A DNA stretch of 64,000 bases from Pacificimonas flava (GTDB taxonomy: Bacteria > Pseudomonadota > Alphaproteobacteria > Sphingomonadales > Sphingomonadaceae), in NCBI RefSeq assembly GCF_000342165.1, contig NZ_AMRV01000006.1, forward strand, positions 1 through 64,000, written 5' to 3'. This document shows, piece after piece, positions 19,918 to 28,199 of the stretch. The notes beneath the pieces were generated by a model, which searched no databases, had not been told where the DNA came from, and saw only the letters and a list, made by a program, of their open reading frames with translations. Numbering within the stretch: the stretch's first letter is position 1; every line of letters starts with the position of its first letter. Position numbers and translations under genes: made by a program.

Positions 19918-20937
19918 CTAGGCATAGCTCACAATCTCATCATACAGTTGCTTCGGCACGGTGACGCCTTCGACGGCACTCCGTCGCCGGCTGGCATAAC
20001 GCCGCTCGGAAGGTAAGCGCGCACCCTGCGCGAGGATCGCTTCGAAAAGGCCTTCGGCGCGGGCGATGTGCGCCGCCGCCGCTTCGCCAAGCACCCCTTC
20101 TGGGTCGATGGCAATGATGATCTCACCGCCGAACGGCGACGCCTTTGCACCATCATCATAAGACAGCGATTCGGCGCTCGTCATGTCGCCGATCAACGGT
20201 CCCGCCAGCAGTTCGACCAACGCGGAGAGGGCCGATCCCTTATGTCCGCCGAATGTCAGCAGCGATCCTGAGAGCCCCGCGGCCGCATCGGTGGTCGAAC
20301 AACCATCCTCGTCGATCGCCCAACCCTCCGGAATCGGCTTTCCGGCACGGGCATGCAGTTCAATCTCTCCGCGGGCCGCGGCGCTGGTTGCGAAGTCGAA
20401 AACGAAGGGGTGTTCGCCGGGACGCGGCCAGCCAAACGCTATCGGGTTCGTGCCGAACAGGGGGGCGTTGCCGCCGGCTGGCGCGACCCAGGCATGGCTG
20501 GGCGTGCAGGCGAACGCGACCAGTCCCTGCTCCACGACCGCCTCGATTTCCGGCCACAGGGCGGCGAAGTGCACGCATCGGTTGATCGCCAGGATTCCAA
20601 TTCCATAACTGCGCGTCCGCTCCACGAGGCGCGGAAGGCCGGCTGCGAACGCCGCCTGTGCGAAGCCGCCATCCGCATCGATCCGCGTAACGGCCGAGGC
20701 CGCGGACAATTCCTTAGGCACGGCGTTCGGGTTTACCTTCCCTGCGCGCAGCGTCTTTACGCAGTTCGTCAGCCGATAGATGCCGTGCGCGGCGCACCCG
20801 TCGCGTTCGCCGGCCAGAATGGTGTCGGCGACGAAATCGACATGCGCCGGGCCGAGGCCGTTCGCCTCGAGAACCCGTACCGCCAGCGCGCGGACGTCCG
20901 TCAGGGAAAGGGAAATCCGTTCCGGTTCATCATTCAT
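19918..20937 (-). CDS. Ldh2-family NAD(P)H-dependent oxidoreductase
   Basis: This 339-residue protein belongs to the malate/L-lactate/ureidoglycolate dehydrogenase family, which also contains delta1-piperideine-2-carboxylate and delta1-pyrroline-2-carboxylate reductases. Typical parts are GERDGCAAHGIYRL near the start, the catalytic-histidine region INRCVHFAALWPEIE, the cofactor motif FGTNPIAFGWP, DFATSAAARGEIELHARAGK and GGHKGSALSALVELLAG. It has no signal peptide and should be cytoplasmic. It shares a 347-base divergent spacer with the DUF885 gene, including GTATAC box C. In this setting it would reduce or oxidise a product brought in by the adjacent permease; a cyclic imino acid is possible, but the family is broad. 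Confidence 0.9.
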   Translation of the reverse strand: MNDEPERISLSLTDVRALAVRVLEANGLGPAHVDFVADTILAGERDGCAAHGIYRLTNCVKTLRAGKVNPNAVPKELSAASAVTRIDADGGFAQAAFAAGLPRLVERTRSYGIGILAINRCVHFAALWPEIEAVVEQGLVAFACTPSHAWVAPAGGNAPLFGTNPIAFGWPRPGEHPFVFDFATSAAARGEIELHARAGKPIPEGWAIDEDGCSTTDAAAGLSGSLLTFGGHKGSALSALVELLAGPLIGDMTSAESLSYDDGAKASPFGGEIIIAIDPEGVLGEAAAAHIARAEGLFEAILAQGARLPSERRYASRRRSAVEGVTVPKQLYDEIVSYA

Positions 20938-21284
20938 ATGGCAACACCTGTTTTTTCTTCTCTGTCATGTCTCCGCCCATCGTCAGCACCCTGCGAGACA
21001 GGCGCCTCACGATCCACCAACCAAACGGGTTGACGATCTCACCGTCAAGTATATCGTATACGAGTCGGGAGGGGAAAGCCTTTGACGCGATTTCTGATGC
21101 GGCCAAGCGATGAGGACGGGTGTGCGCACTCGGCGCCAGGCTGGCGGCTTGCCTGCGCGCACCCGGGGCCATCCATGGTGAGAGCTAAATCGCCGTTCGG
21201 ACCGAGGCCGCGCCTGACGGCTGCGCCCTCACCCTCCTCCTCATCGCCGCCAACGTGCAGCCTCAATTTGCAGGAAGCAGAATC
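20938..21284. other. Divergent intergenic region holding box C
   Basis: This 347-base spacer separates the minus-strand Ldh2-family gene from the plus-strand DUF885 operon. I see no gene in it. It contains GTATAC box C at 21053-21064 and an A/T-rich stretch around it, so it should hold both promoters. Confidence 0.5.
21053..21064. promoter_or_regulatory. GTATAC box C
   Basis: ATCGTATACGAG includes the perfect 10-base palindrome TCGTATACGA (21054-21063). It lies 115 bases upstream of the Ldh2-family start and about 220 bases upstream of the DUF885 start, and could serve both divergent operons. Confidence 0.5.
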
Positions 21285-23069
21285 TTGAAGCACCATATTT
21301 TCCTATTGTCCGGCCTCGTCGCGCTCGTCTCGGGCTGCGGTTTTCCCATGTCGGCAGTGGCACAGTCGGCGACGATCTCTGCCGAGCAACCCGAAAGCGA
21401 CGCAGATCGCGCGCTGCAGGCGCTTTACGAGGCGGAATGGGAATGGAGCCTGCAGGAATTTGCCGAAGAAACCGATGAGAATGGCAGATCCGAGCCCACC
21501 GATCACCTGCCGTCCGTCACGCCTGAGGCGCAGGCCCGCAGGCTCGCCTACTGGACGGATGTCCTGGCGCAACTCGAAAAGATCGACGTGGACCGCCTGT
21601 CGCCCGAGGAGCGGATCAATTACGCCGTTTTCCGCACAAAGATCGCGGCGGATGCAAACAATCTGCGCTACAAACGGTACGAGCGGCCGTTCAACAGCGA
21701 CACGTTCTTCTGGGGCGGCCTGAACCCGCGCACCCCGCCTTCAGAGGCCGATGAGTATCGGAAGCTTCTCGGCCGCATGCGAGACATTCCACGCTATTTT
21801 GACGAGAATATCGAGAATATGCGGGCAGGACTGGCGCGCGGCTTTACCGTCCCCAAGGTTTCCACCCTTGGCCGTGATGAGACGATCGTCCCCTATACTG
21901 ATCTGGGATCAGACAATCCGTTCATGAAAACCTTCATGAACATTCCCGATTCCGTGCCTGCTGCCGAACGGAAACGTCTGGCTGCGGAGGCTGAGCAGGT
22001 GGTTCGCGATATCGTCGCGCCGGCCTATGCCAAGTTGCTGACCTTCATGCGCGAGGATTACATTCCGAGCGCGAATGAGGACATCATGGCGGAGAACCTT
22101 CCGGACGGTCCCGCCTTTTATCAATCACAAATCCGCGAATACACGACGCTCGACATGACGGCTGAGGACATTCATGAACTTGGATTGAAGGAAGTCGCCC
22201 GCATCCGGGCGGATATGGACGCGACCATTGCGGAAACCGGCTTCGATGGCAGCTTCGAGGAGTTTCTGGAGTTCCTTCGCACGGACCCGCAATTTTATGC
22301 GAAAACACCCAAGGAGCTTCTGTCCTTCTCCGCCTATGTCGCGAAGCGCGTGGACGGGAAGCTAAAGGACCTGTTCACGGTCCTGCCCCGCTACCGCTTC
22401 ACGGTCCTGCCGGTTCCGGACGAGCTGGCACCGATCTACACGTCGGGTCGCGGCGGCCTCGAATCCTGTTTGATGAACACCTACGATCTGCCGTCGCGCC
22501 CCCTCTACAACCTGACCGCGCTGACGTTGCACGAGTGCGTGCCGGGTCACAGCCATCAGGCAGCCATGGCGCTGGAGGCGCCCGACCGGCCGGATTTCCG
22601 GCGCCAGACCTATTTCTCCGGCTATGGCGAAGGGTGGGGGCTTTATTGCGAGTGGCTCGGCACGGTGCTCGGCGTTTACGACACCCCTTATGAAGAGTTC
22701 GGGCGGCAGACCTTCGAGATGTGGCGCGCGGCGCGTCTCGTCATCGACACCGGCATCCATCACTATGGCTGGAGCCGCCAGCAGGCGATCGATTATCTGC
22801 TGGCCAACACCGCCCTTGCCCGCATCGACGTTGAAAATGAGATCGATCGCTACATCGCCTGGCCGGGTCAGGCGCTCGCTTACAAGCTGGGCGAGATGAC
22901 CATTCGCGACCTCCGCGCCAAGGCGCAGGCAGAACTCGGCGATGATTTCGATCAGCGGCCGTTCCATGACGCGATCATCAACATGGGATCGGTGCCGCTC
23001 GACACGCTTGTCGCGGAAATGGACCGCTTTATTCAGGAACAGAAGGCCGGGGCCGATGCCGCGCCGTAA
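21285..23069 (+). CDS. DUF885-family zinc hydrolase lipoprotein
   Basis: This 594-residue protein has the HExxPGH-type motif of the DUF885 family, as HECVPGH at residues 416-422, expected to bind zinc in a peptidase-like site. I chose the TTG at 21285-21287 because AGGAAG sits seven bases upstream, and it opens a lipoprotein signal peptide (FLLSGLVALVSGC) with the lipobox Cys about residue 18. It is therefore anchored in the periplasm. Other family pieces are TFFWGGLNPRTPPSEADEY, GGLESCLMNTYDLPSRPLYN and YFSGYGEGWGLYCEWLG. Its 3' end overlaps the next gene by 14 bases. As first gene of the four-gene operon with two amidohydrolases it is likely a peptidase of the same pathway; the true substrate is unknown. 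Confidence 0.88.
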   Translation: MKHHIFLLSGLVALVSGCGFPMSAVAQSATISAEQPESDADRALQALYEAEWEWSLQEFAEETDENGRSEPTDHLPSVTPEAQARRLAYWTDVLAQLEKIDVDRLSPEERINYAVFRTKIAADANNLRYKRYERPFNSDTFFWGGLNPRTPPSEADEYRKLLGRMRDIPRYFDENIENMRAGLARGFTVPKVSTLGRDETIVPYTDLGSDNPFMKTFMNIPDSVPAAERKRLAAEAEQVVRDIVAPAYAKLLTFMREDYIPSANEDIMAENLPDGPAFYQSQIREYTTLDMTAEDIHELGLKEVARIRADMDATIAETGFDGSFEEFLEFLRTDPQFYAKTPKELLSFSAYVAKRVDGKLKDLFTVLPRYRFTVLPVPDELAPIYTSGRGGLESCLMNTYDLPSRPLYNLTALTLHECVPGHSHQAAMALEAPDRPDFRRQTYFSGYGEGWGLYCEWLGTVLGVYDTPYEEFGRQTFEMWRAARLVIDTGIHHYGWSRQQAIDYLLANTALARIDVENEIDRYIAWPGQALAYKLGEMTIRDLRAKAQAELGDDFDQRPFHDAIINMGSVPLDTLVAEMDRFIQEQKAGADAAP

Positions 23070-23595
23070 ACGAGCAGCAGTGTCCCGCGCCGTCCCGGTC
23101 GCCCTGCTGCTTTCAGCCATGGCGGCCTGCTCCCAGCCGTCGCCGGCACGCGACCAGAATAGCGCTGAAGGATTTGACGAAGCCGCCGAAACCGAGGCCA
23201 TTCGCCAGGCAAGCGAGCGCATGTCGGCCGCCTGGAACGAAGGCGACTTCGAAGCCTATATGGACGGCTTCCTGAACCCGGACGTGGTGTTCGTGTCGCG
23301 CGGACGCTTTCAGGACGGCTGGCAGGGCACGCTGGACCATTATGTGCGAGATTACGGCGCATCGCCGGAACAGCGCGGCGAGCTTCGATTTTTCGATTAC
23401 CAGATATGGATGCTGGCGCCGGACGCGGCGCAGCTCATCACCCGCTTCCATCTCGATCGACCGGAACATCCACTGTTCGGTATCAACACGCGTCTGATGC
23501 GCAAGGTCGGCGGCAAATGGGTGGTTGCGCTCAATCATGTTTCAGCAGTGGAAACGCCTTTCGAGGACTCGCCGGAGGACGAAGCGGGAAACTGA
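23056..23595 (+). CDS. SnoaL/DUF4440-like lipoprotein
   Basis: This 179-residue protein starts inside the end of the DUF885 gene (ATG at 23056-23058 with GGCCGGGG upstream), suggesting coupled translation. The N terminus is basic and then hydrophobic (VPVALLLSAMAACSQP), a lipoprotein signal with the Cys in AMAAC. The body resembles the NTF2-like SnoaL/DUF4440 fold: EAIRQASERMSAAWNEGDFE, YMDGFLNPDVVFVSRGRF, then WQGTLDHYVRDYG and KVGGKWVVALNHVSA. Such domains bind or act on small molecules. It lies between a peptidase-like gene and an amidohydrolase gene, so a binding or isomerising role in the same periplasmic pathway is possible. The assignment is from fold-like sequence pattern only. Confidence 0.8.
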   Translation: MPRRKRAAVSRAVPVALLLSAMAACSQPSPARDQNSAEGFDEAAETEAIRQASERMSAAWNEGDFEAYMDGFLNPDVVFVSRGRFQDGWQGTLDHYVRDYGASPEQRGELRFFDYQIWMLAPDAAQLITRFHLDRPEHPLFGINTRLMRKVGGKWVVALNHVSAVETPFEDSPEDEAGN

Positions 23596-23632
23596 AGGGT
23601 CGGGGAACCAGGGGACAGTAGGAGGGGATCAC

Positions 23633-25270
23633 ATGAAAAACGGGAACGCGCGCACGAGGTTTCTTGCCGGCTTTATAGGCGCGGCGCTGGCGGGAACGCT
23701 GCTGGCGGCGCCGGTTTCGGCGCAACTCGGCACCGTCGAATTGAAGCCCAATCCGTCCAGCACGCAAACCTACGGCGATCTGGCACAGGGGCCTTACAAG
23801 AGCCTTGTCCTTCGCAACGTGATGGTGCTGCCGGGTCATGGCGGACCGGCGCGCGGCCCCTATGATATTCTGATCAACGGGAACGTCATCTCGAAATTGC
23901 AGCGGTACAATCCGCATGCGCCGAATGCAGAGGAGAACCGTCTGACCGGCGAGCGCATCATCGAGGGCGACGGCAAATATGTCATGCCCGGCATGCTGAA
24001 CCTTCACCTGCATCTGCGGGAGGACGAACTTCCTCTGGATTATATATATTATCTGCAACTTGCGACTGGCGTGACATCGGTGGGTCCTGCCGAATCGGAG
24101 CGCGTGCAGCCGACCTTGGCAGATGTGAAGGCGAACCGCATTCTGGCACCGCGCCTGTTCCCGATCTACGGATGGGGCAGCCTCACCGATTATTCCGACG
24201 AAGAACTTCGCGATCCGGCCATGGCGGAGGAGGTCGCCGAGGCCATGGCGGCAAAGGGCGTTCGGCAAGTCTACTTGAACCAGCTTGCGTGGGACCGCGA
24301 TCTGTTCGGCGCTGCGGCGGAGGCAGTGGATGCAGCCGGCGGACTGACCGCCCTCCATGTTCAGCCATCCAGTACCTCGCAGATCAATGCACTCGACGCT
24401 GCCAAGCTGGGTGTCACGATGATCGTTCACCACTACGGCTATGCGGAATCGGCGCTTGATCGCGGGGTGCAGGATTATCCTCGCGACTATAATTTCTTCG
24501 ACGAGAATGCCCGGTTCCGAGAAGCCGCCCGCGTTTGGGAGGAAGTCGGACGCAATCCCGAAACGCGCGAGCGCCTCTTGGGCGACGTTGTCGACGAACT
24601 CATCGAGACCGGCGTGATCATGCAGCCCAACCGCGCCACATACGAGGCGAACCGCGACATTGTCCGGGCGCAGGGACTGCCGTGGCACGAAAAGTATACG
24701 CATCAGCAATTGTGGGAATGGCACCTGCCCAACCCGGAGAACCACGCCGCCTTCCAGTTCGACTGGACTTCGCAGGATGAGGCATCCTGGTCCTACCTCT
24801 ATAGACTATGGGGCGACCTGATCTTCGAGTTCAACAAGAAGGGCGGCATGATCGCCTACGGCACGGACGACAATTTTCAGTGGTCGACCGGCGGTTTCGG
24901 AAACATCCGCGAGCTGCAACTGCTCCTCGAAGCAGGCCTGCATCCTCTCGAGGTTCTTCAAGCCGCGACATATAACAGCGCCAAGACCTTGAAGGAGCCC
25001 AGGCTGGGTCTGGTGCAGGAGGGTTATATCGCTGACCTCCTGCTGGTCGACGGCAATCCCGCCGAGGACTTCAAATATCTTTATCCCTTCGGCTCCATCA
25101 AGATGGACGAGAGCCGTCAAATGTACCGGACGCAGGGGATCGTGCACACCATCAAGGACGGCATCGTCATCAACAATGCCGCGGTGATGGATGAGGTGGC
25201 GAGGATCGTGGCCGAGTCCAAGACGGGCGCCGAACCCGACATTGTCACCACGCCCTTCGTCACTGAATAA
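23633..25270 (+). CDS. Exported amidohydrolase (copy 2, bridging Lys absent)
   Basis: This 545-residue protein is the second amidohydrolase paralogue. The ATG at 23633-23635 has GGAGGGG seven bases upstream and opens a signal peptide (FIGAALAGTLLAAPVSAQ). It keeps the first metal pair H125 and H127 (NLHLHLRED), ALHVQPS, IVHHYGYAE and the catalytic Asp in YGTDDNFQW. Where the two paralogues have the bridging, normally carboxylated Lys (GIK), this protein reads QVYLNQL, with Tyr214 at the aligned place. It should therefore bind a single metal or work differently. It follows the SnoaL-like gene and precedes copy 3, all in one direction, so is part of the DUF885 operon. Whether it is active or a partner subunit is unknown. 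Confidence 0.88.
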   Translation: MKNGNARTRFLAGFIGAALAGTLLAAPVSAQLGTVELKPNPSSTQTYGDLAQGPYKSLVLRNVMVLPGHGGPARGPYDILINGNVISKLQRYNPHAPNAEENRLTGERIIEGDGKYVMPGMLNLHLHLREDELPLDYIYYLQLATGVTSVGPAESERVQPTLADVKANRILAPRLFPIYGWGSLTDYSDEELRDPAMAEEVAEAMAAKGVRQVYLNQLAWDRDLFGAAAEAVDAAGGLTALHVQPSSTSQINALDAAKLGVTMIVHHYGYAESALDRGVQDYPRDYNFFDENARFREAARVWEEVGRNPETRERLLGDVVDELIETGVIMQPNRATYEANRDIVRAQGLPWHEKYTHQQLWEWHLPNPENHAAFQFDWTSQDEASWSYLYRLWGDLIFEFNKKGGMIAYGTDDNFQWSTGGFGNIRELQLLLEAGLHPLEVLQAATYNSAKTLKEPRLGLVQEGYIADLLLVDGNPAEDFKYLYPFGSIKMDESRQMYRTQGIVHTIKDGIVINNAAVMDEVARIVAESKTGAEPDIVTTPFVTE

Positions 25271-25302
25271 GGGTGGGCGGAAACGCCGGAGGGAATTTGG
25301 TC

Positions 25303-25348
25303 GGGCCGGCGGCAATGTTACCGGCCCATTTAGCTGCGGGGGGCAGCT
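25303..25348 (+). other. Paired hairpins between two amidohydrolase genes
   Basis: Two small stems follow each other: GGGCCGG (25303-25309) with CCGGCCC (25321-25327), followed by ATTTAG, then AGCTGC (25332-25337) with GCAGCT (25343-25348). The first could weaken transcription after copy 2 and the second lies just before the ribosome site of copy 3. Possible attenuator or RNA-stability element; no more can be said. Confidence 0.35.
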
Positions 25349-25381
25349 GACGCATCGATTTTGAACAGGGGGACCAAAGAC

Positions 25382-27067
25382 ATGTTTTCCAGAAACGCTT
25401 TACCTCGGAACGCCATTGCCCTCGCCCTGTGCGCCTTTGCGCTCGGCGGCAATGCGCTTGCGCATCAGGACCCGGAGCCGGAGACTGTAGAAGCGGTCAA
25501 GCCGCGCGCCGGGGCCAATCCTGCACCGCAACGGGGCGCAGAGGAGGGCTTCGGACCTTATAATCGGTTCGTGATCCGCGGCGCGACGCTGATTGACGGG
25601 ACCGGCGCACCGCCGCGGGGACCGGTCGATATCGTGGTCGAGGGCGATACCATCGCCGACATCCTGCCGGCGGGTACACCCGGCCTCCCTATGGTCGAGG
25701 GCCGGGAACCGCAGGATTTCGACTATGAACTCGACGCTAGCGGAATGTTCGTCCTGCCCGGGTTCATCGACATGCACGTTCATGGTTCGACGGCGGACAA
25801 GGCCCCGGATCTGTCCTACTCCTACAAATTGTGGCTGGCGCATGGGGTCACGAGCGTCCGCGGAGTGGACTTGGCTCCATTCGAAATCTCGCTCAGCGAA
25901 CGCGTACGATCGGAGCGCAACGAGATCGTGGCGCCGCGTATTTTTGTCTACCAACGCCCCGGGCAAGGCGATGGGTGGACAGGCGGACGCACGGACACGC
26001 CGGAAAAAGCTCGTGAGTGGGTACGCTGGGCCGCCGGCCAGGGAATCGACGGCATCAAGATCTTCAATGGCGACGACCAGCCGCCCGAAGCGGTCGAAGC
26101 CATTCTGGATGAAGCGCAGAAACTGAATCTCGGGACGACCGCGCATCTGTCGCAGATCGGCGTCGGGCGCATGAACGCGCTGCAGGCCGGCCGGGCGGGT
26201 TTGGGTACGGTCACGCATTTCTACGGACATTTTGAATCGATGCTCGAGAACGGCCCGGTGCAGAATTGGCCGGTCGACTATAATTATCAGGACGAGCAGG
26301 ATCGCTTCGGCAACGTCGCAAATCTGGCAGCGGAAAGTTTCGATGCCGGTTCCGACGAATGGTGGGACTATCTGAAGGAGCAGAAGGAAAACAACGTCAC
26401 CTTCGATCCGACGATGACGATCTACGCGGCCGGACGCGACCTGATGCGTGCACGGAATGCCGACTGGCACGACAAATACACCATGCCGCAGCTTTGGAAC
26501 TTCTATAGCTCCTCGCGGATCAATCACGGCTCCTACTTCTACGACTGGACCACCGCCACGGAAGTCAAATGGCGAAATTTCTACAAGAAGTTCATGCGGC
26601 TGATGAACGACTACAAGAATATCGGCGGACGGGTGACCACCGGATCGGATTCCGGTTTCATCTTCAAGCCTTATGGCTTCGGTTATGTGGAGGAATTGGA
26701 ATTGCTGCAGGAAGCCGGCTTCAATCCCTCACAAGTCATTGTGGCCGCTACTCTGAATGGGGCCCTCACCCTCTATGAGCCGAAAGGGGAAATCGCACCG
26801 CCGATCGGGACGGTGCGCGTCGGCAAGCTGGCCGACATGGTCATCGTAAAGGAAAATCCGCTTCAGAATTTCAAGACGCTCTACGGAACAGGGGCACTTC
26901 GACTGAACGAAGACACGCAAAAGCTGGAGCGGGTCGGCGGCGTTCGCTACACGGTCAAGGATGGCATCATCTACGACGCGAAGGTCTTGCTAGAGGATGT
27001 CGCCGAAATGGTGCGATCCGAAAAACGACGACTGGGAATGCCGGAAGAGGGCCTTCCCCGCCAATAA
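25382..27067 (+). CDS. Exported amidohydrolase (copy 3)
   Basis: This 561-residue paralogue starts at the ATG at 25382-25384, with AGGGGGA about nine bases upstream; the earlier TTG in frame is less likely. A signal peptide ends near NALAHQ. All expected metal ligands are visible: H132 and H134 (DMHVHGS), the bridging K226 (DGIKIFNG), TTAHLSQ, VTHFYGHFES and the Asp of TGSDSGFIF. It is close to copy 1 in layout (FVIRGATLIDGTGAPPRGPV against LILRNATMIDGTGAPAQGPV; YTMPQLWNFY against YTLPALWDYY) and less close to copy 2. It closes the DUF885 operon and runs tail to tail with the GntR regulator gene, 47 bases away. Probably a periplasmic peptide- or amide-cleaving hydrolase; substrate unknown. 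Confidence 0.92.
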   Translation: MFSRNALPRNAIALALCAFALGGNALAHQDPEPETVEAVKPRAGANPAPQRGAEEGFGPYNRFVIRGATLIDGTGAPPRGPVDIVVEGDTIADILPAGTPGLPMVEGREPQDFDYELDASGMFVLPGFIDMHVHGSTADKAPDLSYSYKLWLAHGVTSVRGVDLAPFEISLSERVRSERNEIVAPRIFVYQRPGQGDGWTGGRTDTPEKAREWVRWAAGQGIDGIKIFNGDDQPPEAVEAILDEAQKLNLGTTAHLSQIGVGRMNALQAGRAGLGTVTHFYGHFESMLENGPVQNWPVDYNYQDEQDRFGNVANLAAESFDAGSDEWWDYLKEQKENNVTFDPTMTIYAAGRDLMRARNADWHDKYTMPQLWNFYSSSRINHGSYFYDWTTATEVKWRNFYKKFMRLMNDYKNIGGRVTTGSDSGFIFKPYGFGYVEELELLQEAGFNPSQVIVAATLNGALTLYEPKGEIAPPIGTVRVGKLADMVIVKENPLQNFKTLYGTGALRLNEDTQKLERVGGVRYTVKDGIIYDAKVLLEDVAEMVRSEKRRLGMPEEGLPRQ

Positions 27068-27114
27068 GCCGGGGCCGTTGGCCGGGCGTCTGCCGCAGAT
27101 CGGCGGGCGCCCGT

Positions 27115-27759
27115 TCAGGCGTTCAACTGAACCGTCAGATCCTTCAGCGTATTCTCGATGTGCTGCAGGGTGAAGCTGGCGATTCCTGCTCCATCGCGGC
27201 GCAACCAAAGGTCCAGCATCTGCCGATGCTCTTCGTTGGCCCGCTCGTCCCTGCCGAGCGGTTCCAGATGCTTCCGCACGTAGCGTTCCGACAGGATGTG
27301 CAGCCGCTCTAGGATGGTGATGGTCGCCGGCCGCCCGCTGGGGCGGATCAGCGCAAGGTGAAAGGCGCGGTTGAAGGATCCCGCCCCCTCCCCGCCCTCG
27401 TTCATAGCCTGGTTCAGCCGCGCCAGCGTCGCGCGCGCGATTTCCTGTTCTTCGTCTGTCGCCCGCGTCGCTGCCAACGCGATCGTATCGGGTTCGATCA
27501 GGATGCGCAGGTCGAACACCTCGGTCGCCTCTTCCGCCGACATGGGACGAACGAAATAGCCCCGATTGGCGTGAGACCGCAGCAGGCCCTCTTCCTCCAG
27601 ACGCGCCAGCGCCTCGCGCAGAGGAATCTTGCTGACGCCGAATTCGGCGGCAAGCGCATCCTGCCGCACGGGTCGATCCGTGCCCACCTTGCCGGACAGG
27701 ATTTGATCCCTGATCAATTCAAGGAGCTGGTCCGAAAGATTGCGTACGAGCAGATTCAT
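27115..27759 (-). CDS. GntR-family regulator, FadR/FCD type
   Basis: This 214-residue regulator has an N-terminal winged helix (LELIRDQILSGKVGTDRPVR, then LAAEFGVSKIPLREALARLE and EEGLLRSHANRGYFV) and an all-helical FCD ligand domain (EVFDLRILIEPDTIALAA; FHLALIRPSGR; EEHRQMLDLWLRRDG). The ATG at 27757-27759 is preferred over longer frames because the winged helix begins right after it, although no strong ribosome site is seen. FCD domains often bind small carboxylates or amino-acid-like acids. It lies at the end of the hydrolase block, tail to tail with amidohydrolase copy 3, and is the only regulator in it. It is the likely reader of the GTATAC boxes at 16597, 19844 and 21053; no such box was seen before its own start. 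Confidence 0.92.
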   Translation of the reverse strand: MNLLVRNLSDQLLELIRDQILSGKVGTDRPVRQDALAAEFGVSKIPLREALARLEEEGLLRSHANRGYFVRPMSAEEATEVFDLRILIEPDTIALAATRATDEEQEIARATLARLNQAMNEGGEGAGSFNRAFHLALIRPSGRPATITILERLHILSERYVRKHLEPLGRDERANEEHRQMLDLWLRRDGAGIASFTLQHIENTLKDLTVQLNA

Positions 27760-27914
27760 AAAAGGGTTATAGCAATCGCGCTTCGAATGTCTCTGCCAAT
27801 CTGATCCACGCCAAAACAACAAGGAAATCAGGCGCGCCCGACATGAAGAATGAGGTGTTCCCGGAAATTCGGACAGGGTGTTAAGCTCATCCCGACCTGA
27901 AGGAATGGATGGGA

Positions 27915-28199
27915 ATGAAGACGACGAGGAAGCGCTACAGCGCGCAGCTCAAGGCCAAGGTGGCGATGGAAGCGATCCGGGGCGACCTGACGCTGGCGGA
28001 ACTGGCAGCGAAGCATCGCATCCACCATACGATGATCGGGACCTGAAAGCGTCAGGCGATGGACGGCATGGCTGGCCTGTTCGAAGGAGGCGATCAGGGT
28101 TCGAAGGCTGCGAGCGAGGCGGAGATTACGAAGTTGCATGCCAAGATCGGGCAGTTGGTCGTGGAACGCAATTTTTTAGCGAAAGCCTCCGGTCGATGA
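27915..28199 (+). pseudogene. IS3 transposase orfA with in-frame stop
   Basis: The frame begins MKTTRKRYSAQLKAKVAMEA with the helix-turn-helix LTLAELAAKHRIHHTMIGT and then meets TGA at 28044-28046 (codon 44), where relatives have Trp (TWKRQAMDGM). The frame continues open afterwards to the normal stop at 28197-28199, with the expected leucine-zipper-like tail (KLHAKIGQLVVERNFL). A single TGG to TGA change explains the lesion. Confidence 0.8.

Noticed and set aside
24694-24699. A fourth GTATAC box
   Set aside because: It is inside the amidohydrolase copy 2 coding region (codons for Lys-Tyr-Thr) and lacks the shared flanks.
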